64,000 nucleotides of DNA from the NCBI GenBank assembly GCA_030159075.1, contig BROG01000006.1, positions 3,690,501 through 3,754,500 on the forward strand, written 5' to 3'. The position numbers and the translations under genes were made by a program. Source of the DNA: Atrina japonica. Taxonomy: Eukaryota; Mollusca; Bivalvia; Pterioida; Pinnidae. Below are positions 1 to 12,000 of this stretch, piece after piece. The stretch's first letter is position 1; each line of letters starts with the position of its first letter. The notes below the pieces were generated by a model that searched no databases, was not told the origin of the DNA, and worked only from the letters and a program-made list of their open reading frames with translations.

Positions 1-840
1 TAAATAAAATCTGAACCAGTTATTGTATATCTAATTGGTAGAAATCAAAACAGCAGTAGCTCCTTGACCCAGATTTACAGATTTAAAAAGCTGTAACAGC
101 AATTCTATGTCTGAGCAGCACCAATACAGATTTAAAAAGCTGTAACAGCAATTCTATGTCTGAGTTAGTACCAGTAGAGATTTTCAAAAGCTTGAACAGG
201 AATTAACAGGTTTAGATAATATCTGAAACAGTACTTGTGTATCTGGTAGGAATAAAACCAGTAGAAACTGTTTGTCTGTGATTGGTATAGATTTAACCGT
301 AATTGGATGTCTTTGAGTGGTAGAGATAAAGATTAATAGTAATTGTGTGTATATGATTGGTAGAGATTAAAGTAACAGGAATTTGATTAACCATGATTGG
401 TAGAGATTAAAGTAACAGGAATTTGATTAACTATGATTGGTAGAGATTAAAGTAACAGGAATTTGATTAACTATGATTGGTAGAGATTAAAGTAACAGGA
501 ATTTGATTAACTATGATTGGTAGAGATTAAAGTAACAGGAATTTAATTAATTATGATTGGTAGAGATTAAAGCTTTTAAAACAGGAATTTACTGTGATTG
601 TTACAGATAGAACTTTTTACAGTAAATTGTATCTCTCTAAGTGGTAGAAATAAAAACTGTTGCAGTAATTGTATCTTTCTGAGTGGTAGAAATATAAACT
701 AACAGAAATTTTGTATGTCTGGTTTGTTAAGAAATTAAAGCTGAAACAGGGATTTACTATAGCTTGTAGAGATAAATGCTGTAACAGTAATTGTACATCT
801 GTGATTGGTTAAGATTAAAGCTGTTACAGTAACAATAACT
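1..840. repeat. Degenerate minisatellite with a homogeneous 40 bp core
   Basis: Loosely repeated TAGAGATTAAAGCTGTAACAG-like units run from the left edge to about 840. A section at 355-560 is nearly perfect, five copies of a 40 bp unit starting GATTGGTAGAGATTAAAGTA. It lies in an intron, or upstream of the visible exons, of the coiled-coil gene. Confidence 0.85.
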
Positions 841-1230
841 TTATTACTTTATATTACTTTTGATTGCAGTTGGTTAAATCAAAGTTCACTTGATGCTACA
901 ATATCTCCAGATTTATTACAGTGTTGTTACATTACCCAGAATTCACCAGTAATGTTATGAGTAGCCCTCTCACTAGAAGATAACAGCTGACAGATTTTGT
1001 TGGCTACTTTCATAGAAAGAGCAGTGTTAGTCATTGGCTGCCATTTTTTTTCTTTTTTTGCTGATTTCTATCTACACACACATAAATTCAGCAGAACATT
1101 TTTTTCTGACTACTTTTGTCTCCTACTCCAAAAAAAAAAATATATATATAGAAAGGGCAGGATGAGGTGAGGTAAATTTAGTATAGAGATTTGCTCTGAC
1201 AACATTTGTGACTTCTTGATATTTAAACAG

Positions 1231-4200
1231 ATGGAAAAACAGAAAGCTAACATGCAGAAGATGATGGAAGAGAAGTTGAGACAAGCTAAAGAGGAGGTAA
1301 GTTGTATATGTAATATACTTGTGTATATCTGGAAATTTTCGCCCCTGATTAATTTCGCCCTTTAATGACAGAAAACACATTCACCTGACTTAAATTTTCC
1401 CTGAAATACCATAATTTCATTGATGGCATGTGCATGTATGTCTCAGTGCTTCAGTTACAGTAATACCTGCTTTAGCAACCACCTGTGTATAAAGACCACC
1501 TGCTCACAAAGACCTTTTTTTGTCCCCAATAGTACCATTTGTGTACAAATCAACCTCTATATAAAGACCACCTCCCTATAAAGACCAGTTTTCTTGTGTC
1601 CCTAAGGAGGTCGTTATATAAAAGCTTCACTGTATCTAGCTTGAATATTTCATTTTCATTTTAAGTATACCCTCTAATCTAAGAATGAAAATAGTCAGAA
1701 TTGAACGGGAATGAAAATTTCCAGTGGTTCTTCTTAAAATGATTTAGTTTAAATTCTTCGTGTAATGTCTTGGATATATGATTTGATACTTTAGTAATTT
1801 CACATCATGAAAATTCTAACAAAAGGTTTGAAAAATGATGATGTGTTAATCAATGGAAGTAGTAGCCATTTTATAATTCTTGGAAGTTTCATTTGAAAAG
1901 GAGGCTGTCCTGTAATGATAAAATTGAGTGATAGAGAAATGAACCAATTATTTGTCAAATATACTGGGATAGTATGTGGAAATTAAGACAGGTGGATTAT
2001 CTAAAATGAACCAATTATTTGTCAAATATACTGGGATAGTATGTGGAAATTAAGACAGGTGGATTATCTAAGTACCATAATCATTATTGTATTAAGTCTT
2101 GAAATTTGTATTTTTACAGAGATAGAATTTTATTTCTCCCATATTCATGGAGTTATCCTTATAACAAGTGCAAAATGATCAGCCTGTCGTCCACAGGGGG
2201 GTGGATGACAAGCTACATGCATTACGACATCACAGTACAATTAATGACGTAATACTCCTGTGGCTTCCAGAATGCAGTACATATTTATGTCTGACATGAC
2301 TTGGATATGTGTAGATTTATGTAGACATGTAGATCATGCATAAATCTACATAAACATTTATTTAAGAAATGGGAGAAAAATAATTAACCCCTACCTTTAG
2401 GGTATGACAAAGGAATCTCAATCTGAGGGCAAGATTCTTTAATAACAAACAAGCCTCAGGATTGTCATTCAAGAATCTTGCCCTCGGATTGAGATTCCTT
2501 TGTCATACCCTCAAAGTAGGGGTAGGTTCTATTATTCTTCAATTACATGACTTTCCAGATCAATTATGAATATTGATATTCCCTTGGTTATTCGTTCACA
2601 GATATTGCAACAAGCTAAGAGTGAAGCCAAACTGATGCAGGATGCCGAACAGAATAAAGTCAAATTACTGATGGATCAGAAGAAACTACTAGAACAGCAG
2701 TTACAACAGGTAATTATTATATACAGGTAGATAATTGTTGACCTAATTAACAACAGATATATAATATTAACAGGTAGATGATAATAAAGCTGGGTTATAA
2801 CAGATTCATATGCAAATAGATAATTATTAACCTCAGTTACAATAGGTACATAATACATGTATGTACAAGTAGATAATCATTGACCTAAGTCACAACAGGT
2901 GCATAACATATATAGGTAGATCGTTATTAACCCAAGTTACAACAGGTGTAAAATATGTACAGATAGATAGGTATTAACCTCAATAACAACAGGTACATAC
3001 TATTTACAGGTAGATAACCATTAACCTCAGTTACAACAGGTGCATAATATGTACAGGTAGATTGTTAGTAACCTCAGTTACAACAGGTGCATAATATGTA
3101 CAGGTAGATTGTTAGTAACCTCAGTTACAACAGGTGCATAATATGTACAGGTAGATTGTTAGTAACCTCAGTTACAACAGGTACATAATATATACAGGTA
3201 GATAATCATTAACCTCAGTTACAACAGGTACATACCTTTTACAGGTAGATAACCATTAATCTCAGTTACAACAGGTACATAATACATACAGGTAGATTGT
3301 CATTAACCTCAGTTACAACAGGTACATAATATGTACAGGTAGATGAATATTAACCTCAGCTACAACAGGTACATAATATGTACAGGTAGATGAATATTAA
3401 CCTCAGCTACAACAGGTACATAATATGTACAGGTAGATGAATATTAACCTCAGCTACAACAAGTACATAATATGTACAGGTAGATGAATATTAACCTCAG
3501 CTACAACAAGTACATAATATGTACAGGTAGATGAATATTAACCTCAGCTACAACAGGTACATAATATGTACAGGTAGATGAATATTAACCTCAGCTACAA
3601 CAAGTACATAATATGTACAGGTAGATGAATATTAACCTCAGCTACAACAGGTGCATAATATGCATAGTTTAACCCCACAACTTTTTTTTAATACTACTGT
3701 ATAACATTGTATGGTAAATACTCAAAGAAAATATTGAAACCTCAAACTCTCAGTCAGCTTTTTTAATGTCACATTTATGTTGCATCCTTGGTACATGTAG
3801 ATTAATACTTTTAAGATGTCGATCAGGAATACTTTATACTATACTTCTGCATTTGACTGAAAATATTTGAGTATTAAATCTGCTTTTGTTTGGAGGATGT
3901 TTATTTGGGTTTCCAGAGGGTAAGTTTTGATATTAACATGCACACACACACATGTGTGATATACATGTACATGATGTACAATACATGTGTATTGCAAACT
4001 CTACTTGGAAATTTGATGTACACATTCATATATAATCAAAGGACAGTTCTTGGGTATAGACTTTCCAGTGCTTTTCTCAAAATTCTTCATTTCAAACTAA
4101 CTGAAAAGGATGTGACTATACTAAACTTGCTGTAGTAAATTGATCTCCCTGGAATATACTGAACTGAACTTGCTATGGGAGCTGAAATGAATATTTGAAT

Positions 4201-6021
4201 ACTTCAAAAGTCTAAACTAAACTGACATATTTTACCATACTAGTCTTTACAGTAAAGCTAACTGTCTTTACAAGGCTGAAATGAACTGACTTATTTTACT
4301 GTGTTAGACTATAGCAATTGTAACTGTCTTTACAAGACTGAAATGAACTGACATATTTAACTGTGTTAGACTATAGTAATTGTATCTGTCTTTACAAGAC
4401 TGAAATGAACTAACATATTTAACTGTGTTAGACTATAGTAATTGTATCTGTCTTTACAAGACTGAAATGAACTGACATATTTTACTGTGTTAGACTATAG
4501 TAATTGTAACTGTCTTTACAAGACTGAAATGAACTGACATATTTTACTGTGTTAGACTATAGTAATTGTAACTGTCTTTACAAGACTGAAATGAACTGAC
4601 ATATTTTACTGTGTTAGACTATAGTAATTGTAACTGTCTTTACAAGACTGAAGTGAACTGACATATTTAACTGTGTTAGACTATAGTAATTGTATCTGTC
4701 TTTACAAGACTGAAGTGAACTGACATATTTAACTGTGTTAGACTATAGTAATTGTATCTGTCTTTACAAGACTGAAATGAACTGACATATTTAACTGTGT
4801 TAGACTATAGTAATTGCAACTGTCTTTACAAGACTGAAGTGAACTGACATATTTAACTGTGTTAGACTATAGTAATTGTATCTGTCTTTACAAGACTGAA
4901 ATGAACTGACATATTTAACTGTGTTAGACTATAGTAATTGTATCTGTCTTTACAAGACTGAAATGAACTGACATATTTAACTGTGTTAGACTATAGTAAT
5001 TGTAACTGTCTTTACAAGACTGAAATGAACTGACATATTTAACTGTGTTAGACTATAGTAATTGTATCTGTCTTTACAAGACTGAAATGAACTGACTTAT
5101 TTTATTTTGTTAGACTATAGTAATTGTAACTGTCTTTACAAGACTGAAATGAACTGACATATTTAACTGTGTTAGACTATAGTAATTGTATCTGTCTTTA
5201 CAAGGCTGAAATGAACTGACATATTTAACTGTGTTAGACTATAGTAATTGCAACTGTCTTTACAAGACTGAAGTGAACTGACATATTTAACTGTGTTAGA
5301 CTATAGTAATTGTAACTGTCTTTACAAGACTGAAATGAACTGACTTATTTTATTTTGTTAGACTATAGTAATTGTAACTGTCTTTACAAGACTGAAATGA
5401 ACTGACTTATTTTACTGTGTTAGACTATCGTAATTGTAACTGTCTTTACAAGGCTGAAATGAACTGACATATTTTACTGTGTTAGACTATCGTAATTGTA
5501 ACTGTCTTTACAAGACTGAAGTGAACTAACATATTTTATCAGACCATAATCTACAGTAAATGTTAGTCACAAGACAGAAGTGAACTGACATATTTTATTA
5601 CATTAAACTTTACAGGAAATGTAACTGTCTTTACAAGAAGTGAACTGACATATCTTTCTGTACTAGACTTTACAGTAAAGGTACATTGTAACTGTCTTTA
5701 CAAGACTGAAGTGAACTGACACATTTTATCAGACCAGAATCTACTGTTTTCACAAGTCTAGACTGAAATCACTACACTATCAACATGATGGATGGAAAAA
5801 ACTGTCAGTGTAGATTTCTACTTTTGTTTCTAAACACTATAAACAATCTGTCAAAACTTGGATATAACAGTCTCAAAATTGGTTTTTGGTTATTTGGGTA
5901 CCTTACAGATCTTTACCTTTTATTCCTCACTTTCTCTATTTATATTTTATTTGCTTTTATAAAAAGAACTGACACACCTTCATGACATGAGTTATCAGAT
6001 TATAGCCTTTCTCTCTCTCTC

Positions 6022-6054
<33 letters not shown>

Positions 6055-9000
6055 AGTATGACAGTTTTATCGGATACTTAGTTGGGCAAAAGTACAATAA
6101 TGCCTGAGTTAATATTGTACGTTAAACCTAAAAAGGATTTGAACTTCAAACCTTTTGTCATGTTAATTTTCATTTTCAAACAATTGTCTAAACAAGTTTG
6201 TTACTTGTACTTTATTTGTTTAGATTGTAAGGGAGAAAAGTAAGAAAATACTGCTTGTGTTATTACAAACTGTTATGTTACATTCAATTTTGTTTATACA
6301 TCTATACTATTTCAAAATGTTACATAGATTACCCTACATTTTACCTGAGTTGTTCTGCTAATATTCTTTTCAATAAAACCTTTGCAATTGGTTTCAAGTT
6401 TTGCTTTTTATCATGAAGTAAGAACAGTGTATCTTGTATATATTTCTTTTTACATAATTTATTATGAAGATATAAAAGATTTTAATTGTGCTTTTGAGGG
6501 GCGTCTGTGGCCAAGTGGTTAGAGTGTCACCCTTTGAACTATGAAGTCTCTCACTTCTGGTCAGCGTAGGTTCAAGCCCCGCTGGAATCTGAGCAGATTT
6601 TTGTGAGAAAGTTTACCAGTTTACTTGCGGAAAAACCATTGGTCTCTTTCCAGGTACATCATTGTACATCTTAACTGTGTTCTCTCCTCCATCATGAAAA
6701 AATGGCCGCCACCATATAACTGAAAAATTGTTGAAAGGGTGTAAAACACAATTCAAAATACAGAAAATTGTGCTTTTTTTTTCAAAGGAAAAGAAGAAAA
6801 ATACTCAGAAGACACAAGAAGAGGTGGATACAGATAAATACAGAAGACAAGAACAGAAACTGAGAGAGGAAATAGAGAGGTAAAGTATTGTTTACATTTA
6901 TAATTAATGGATTGTGTGTATTCTACTCCATATCTGGTTCTTGATACTAGTTTCAGGGCCATGTTTGTAAATATTGAAAAACGTGGACATAACCATCACA
7001 TAAATGATTAAACTCACATGAATATTGGAATTTTCTGCATTAACATTGAAAATATAATAATAACGACTACAGAAACTTGAATGTATACAATATAATAATA
7101 ACGACTACAGAAACTTGTAAATATACAATATAATAAGAATGACTACAGAAACTTGAATATACAGACATATTCCAAATACATGAAATATTCAAGGAAATCA
7201 TATTTTAAAATATGTGACTCAAACTGCAGATGTTTTGATTTGATTATTTACTTGACATATTAGCCTCATGTTTACAGGTTTTGTTTGTTGTACATGATTA
7301 AACATATGGTTATTTCTTTTGAACTTTTCATTAATTTCAAGGTTGAAAAAAGAAATAGAAAGAGTACATAGAACTTGGGAGAAGAAATTTGCCATTCTGC
7401 AGCAGAGGTAAATATGCATGTATTTGTCAAAAATTGTCGCTTTTCTGTGAAAGCTTCAACCAGGACAATATGAGTTTTTTATGACTTTTTATTTGTTTTA
7501 TATGCCCTTAGATTTTAAGGGTTTATTTTTACATATGTATTCCTGATGATAAGAGCTTAACATTTAAACCAAATCAAATATGTGACATTGTAACCTTCAG
7601 CATGCATGGCATTTGACCTTCTTATCAACCCTGTGTCCTAGATAGTTACTTTGGAACCATATTGGAGCAAATTTTGATATACAGGTATTTTACATGTGAA
7701 TTCCTTTGCACAAGACCGTTTTTGTGAGTACAGACATTTTAATTGTCTGTGTGAACTAAAGCTTGACCATGATTTATTACCTACATGTTTCATCAATTCT
7801 GTAAGGTTGTGCTGCTGGAGTGTATAGAGAGAAGCAGAAGTGTTTAATAAACCCACAAATTTCCCACATGAAAATCAAAAGATAATTAATGATAATGGTT
7901 ATAATGATGTAAGAGCAATTGCTTGCTATAGAAGACTATGATGTGTATTATATAATGATGCAGCATTTTGTTCTATGATAAATTAGATGACACAGATATG
8001 TTCAAGTGATCTATATGAATGTTTTTCTTTGATTGACAGTTGCCATAGTTACATATGACATATTTTTTTAGCTTGCACGCTTTGAAAGATGAAAGCTACA
8101 TCCGACAGACATTACAAAGACAAGCTGCGGCATTACATCACGCAGCAGTCAGCTACGCTGTAAGTACAACCAGGTTTACATGATACTTTCAATTTGGTTT
8201 TGTGAGATGGAATATTAAGAGACTTCTTTTTCAATGTCTTCAGAAACACAGAATTGCAATTCTGATTTTTCTGATTGATTGTCTAACCATTATTGAGGAT
8301 CATTGCCAACACTAGTTAGAGACCAGTTAAAAAAAAATGCTGGTCACACCACCTACATGAGATTTTTATTTGATATTTGTCACCCTAAGAACTTGGCAAT
8401 GTCTTAATATATTTTGGTTCTTACATTTGAAATTGTTGTCTGCATTCAAGGCTTAGATAAAATTATAATAAATTATTCATTATTTTATCATTTCTTTAAA
8501 AGTTTAACATAATTCTTTATGTGTAAGTATATATGTATATGTGGTCTAAAGTTTTAAATGATTCTTTTTTGGGGCTTTAAATAAAAAGATGTCAATTAAA
8601 AGCATTTGCTGTTTTCATTAAGCAATACAGATGACTTACACTGTCAATCTGGATTTGGTTGCTTATTGTGGCCAATACTTTGTGTAGGACTAAATACATC
8701 CATGTTGCTGTTTCTGGGTCTGTCCTGTACATGTGTACATTCAGATCTGTTTCATTTGCTACTGTGGCCCAACAGTTAAAATATAGCACTGTGACCAAAC
8801 AGATGATATCACTTTGTGACCATACAAGCGGTTTGACCAGATACTGGTAAATCTGTGACCAAGCAAGAGGTTTGACCAGATACTGGCAGATCTGTGACCA
8901 AACAAGTAGTTTGGCCGGATACTGGTAAATCTGTGACCAAGCAAGTGGTTTGACCAGATACTGGTAGATCTGTGACCAAACAAGCAGATTGGCCACATAC

Positions 9001-12000
9001 TGATAGATCTTTGACCAGACAAGCGGTTTGACCAGATACTGGCAGATCTGTGACAGGACAAGCGGTTTGACCAGATACTGGCAGATCTGTGACCGGACAA
9101 GCGGTTTGACCAGATACTGGCAAATCTGTGACTGGACAAGCGGTTTGACCAGATACTGGCAGATCTGTGACCGGACAAGCGGTTTGACCAGATACCGGCA
9201 GATCTGTGACCAGACAAGCGGTTTGACCAGATACCGGCAGATCTGTGACCGGACAAGCGGTTTGACCAGATACTGGCAGATCTGTGACCGGACAAGCGGT
9301 TTGACCAGATACCGGCAGATCTGTGACCGGACAAGCGGTTTGACCAGATACCGGCAGATCTGTGACCAGACAAGCGGTTTGACCAGATACTGGTAGATCT
9401 GTAGTTTGATCAGATACAGGTAGATCCAAACGGATAATATCAATCTGTGACAAATCTTGTAGTTTGACCAAGAACTGGTATATAAATCTTTAAAATATTG
9501 TAACAATAATATGTTCAGAAACCTCTGATTATATATATTGTTTTCATGGTTCTTTGAAGGTTTGACAGTTATTCCCACAGTTACCTGACACTGCACACTT
9601 ATCGCTGTCATATTAGGTATACATGTATATCTATTCCATGAGAAGATATAAATTTCAGGTTCTGAGGTTGTAAAATGTATCTAGCTTGATGATATTGTAT
9701 GATAATTTGTTTCTGTTATAGGTGGATACACCTGTAGGTATTATACCAACACAGAAACACACCAGTCCCATGAAGAAACCTATAGTTGTAAGTATTCACA
9801 TTTGATATTCAGTCAACCAAAGGAAATTTCATGTTAAATCTGTTCCCCAAAATGGATATACAGTAGAACTTCGATGAGTCGAACTTCAATGAGTCGAATT
9901 TCTCGTTGTTTCGAACTTTTTACAAAGTCCCGATTTATTTCATTATATATCCTTACTAAAAAACAATTTATAAATCGAACTTTCATGAATCGAATTTCTC
10001 GGTGTATTGAACAAAACTGGCAGTCCCTTCGCTGTAAAAACATCGAAAATTCATACAAATAAATCGAAGTCGAAGTTTACCTGTATACAAGATGTAAATT
10101 ACCCCTCGGCGATTTTCACACCTATCCGACTACGTTGAACAATGGACACGTATTTATTGATAAAAACCCAGGACAGTATAAAAATAACAACATGATTTAA
10201 GTAATTAAACGTAATAAGCAGACGCTAATTGATTATTGATTGTTTGCGACTGTGTCAGACTCAAATATGCAAATTACCGGTGGTTGTGTTGGTTGTTTAC
10301 CATCTTGTAGCTTGGGTCATTATAAGTTACCGATTTGTAAAAACAAAACGAAATGACCCGATAATATACAGTAAGTATTTTCTACTCAAACTCAAGTGTC
10401 ACTTGTAAAGAAAAAACAGCATGAAATGAACGGTATCGGCAATTTGATGTGAAAATTTTTTTTTTAATGTGTAGTGACTAGTGCTGCATGATACATGTAT
10501 TGACTTTCGTTTTGTGTTGATAATCTGTAAATTCATGTGTCGGATGTGATTCAACACAAGGGTATAACTATAAATAGTAACTGGTTATTAATAAATTATT
10601 TAGATTACTTTCGTCTTTTTACTTTGTTTGTGTACGTAATTATGTATGCCAATGATTTAATAATTATGATAAATATCGCAATTAAATTGGTGACAAAATA
10701 TTTTAGCTTCTTGGTTTTGGTTTGGAGTCAACGTTGTGTTTCTCGTATAGGTGCTTGGATTACGATTTTTCTGCAGAATGTTTGGATTTATACTCTGAGT
10801 ACAAAATAAATACATTGTATCTACATTAAATAGGCCGTAAATAATTTTAGTCGATTCGATTCTAAGTCATGATCCCAGCACCTATACAGTTACACAGTCA
10901 CGTACAATAGATTTTTTGTGTGGCATGTCATTATGGAGATAGTGCACTGAGTAAATTTTAGATTTCTCGATCATCATTCATGAGTCGAAGTCCTGATGTT
11001 TCGAACTTTTTTAGATGGTCCCTTGAACTTCAACTCATCGAAGTTCTACTGTATGTATTGATTTAATAAGTACTTCTATCAATTTAGGTCAAGACAGCGC
11101 TTGAATCACTCAAGTGGCCTGCCATTCATTGCAATCCATTGCCATTGTGTGTGAACTTTTGTAACATTTTAAACTTCTCCAAAACCACTTGGGTCAATTC
11201 TCTTCAAACTTGGTTTATAGTAGTTTTAGGGTACAGGTACCAGAATTGTGATTTCCATGACCTCTGATTCATGGATCTCCTAGATAAGACTCGTTCTTAG
11301 GTGACTGATACGACCCTATCAGTCTCCTTTTCAAGTAGTGCAAATCTTCTCCTACTTTATCATGTTTATTGAATGTCTTCCATATACACATAGTGTGTAG
11401 AAAAACTCCAGTCATATGTAATAAACATTTTACAGTAGCAGAGTTAGAAGTTGACTCACATGCAGAGAACTCCTGTTTAGATTCCTGATCGAGCTTGGAT
11501 TTATATAATTTTAATCCAGGTAGAGTGACAGTTCCTCTACCTAGTGCCTAGTACTTGAAGTGATTTAAGTCACATCTCTGGAACTAATTAAAACCAAGGA
11601 CTCTAGAGACAGAAGATATGTTTTGTATACTCTCTATCTTGGTATAAGTCTGTGTTTACAGTCAAACTTTTATATAACAACCTCCTTAGGAACACAAGAA
11701 AAAAGAGTCTTTATAGGGAGGTGGTCTTGATATAGAGGTTGATTTGTACACAAATGGTACTATTGAGGACAGCAAAAAATGGTATTTGTGACCAGGTGGT
11801 CTTTATACCATAAATTGGGATATTTTGGCATTGCTAATATTTGGCCACTTTGGTCATAAAATGAAGAATTAATTTTTGACCAGTTAAATTTTGGCCATTT
11901 GTGTTTATACCATCAGATCTCGGTTTTGTCGTGTCGAACATTCTAGGTGTTTGAGTTATCAAAATATTACAAAGTGCCGGTAGAATAATTAGAATGTGTC

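Noticed and set aside
885..950. Possible upstream exon of the coiled-coil gene after TTGATTGCAG at 884
   Set aside because: A frame of about 28 codons could splice at CCA/GTAATG into the exon at 1231, but it has no coiled-coil character and the donor is weak; not enough to call.
6497..6580. tRNA gene
   Set aside because: The A and B boxes belong to a SINE; the head does not form a clean cloverleaf and the same body follows it in other copies. The same applies to 18248, 43375, 46740, 48609, 51660 and 52990.
8592..9611. 339-codon minus-strand and 122-220-codon overlapping frames
   Set aside because: They are the 39 bp minisatellite read through; several frames on both strands are open at once and none resembles a known protein.
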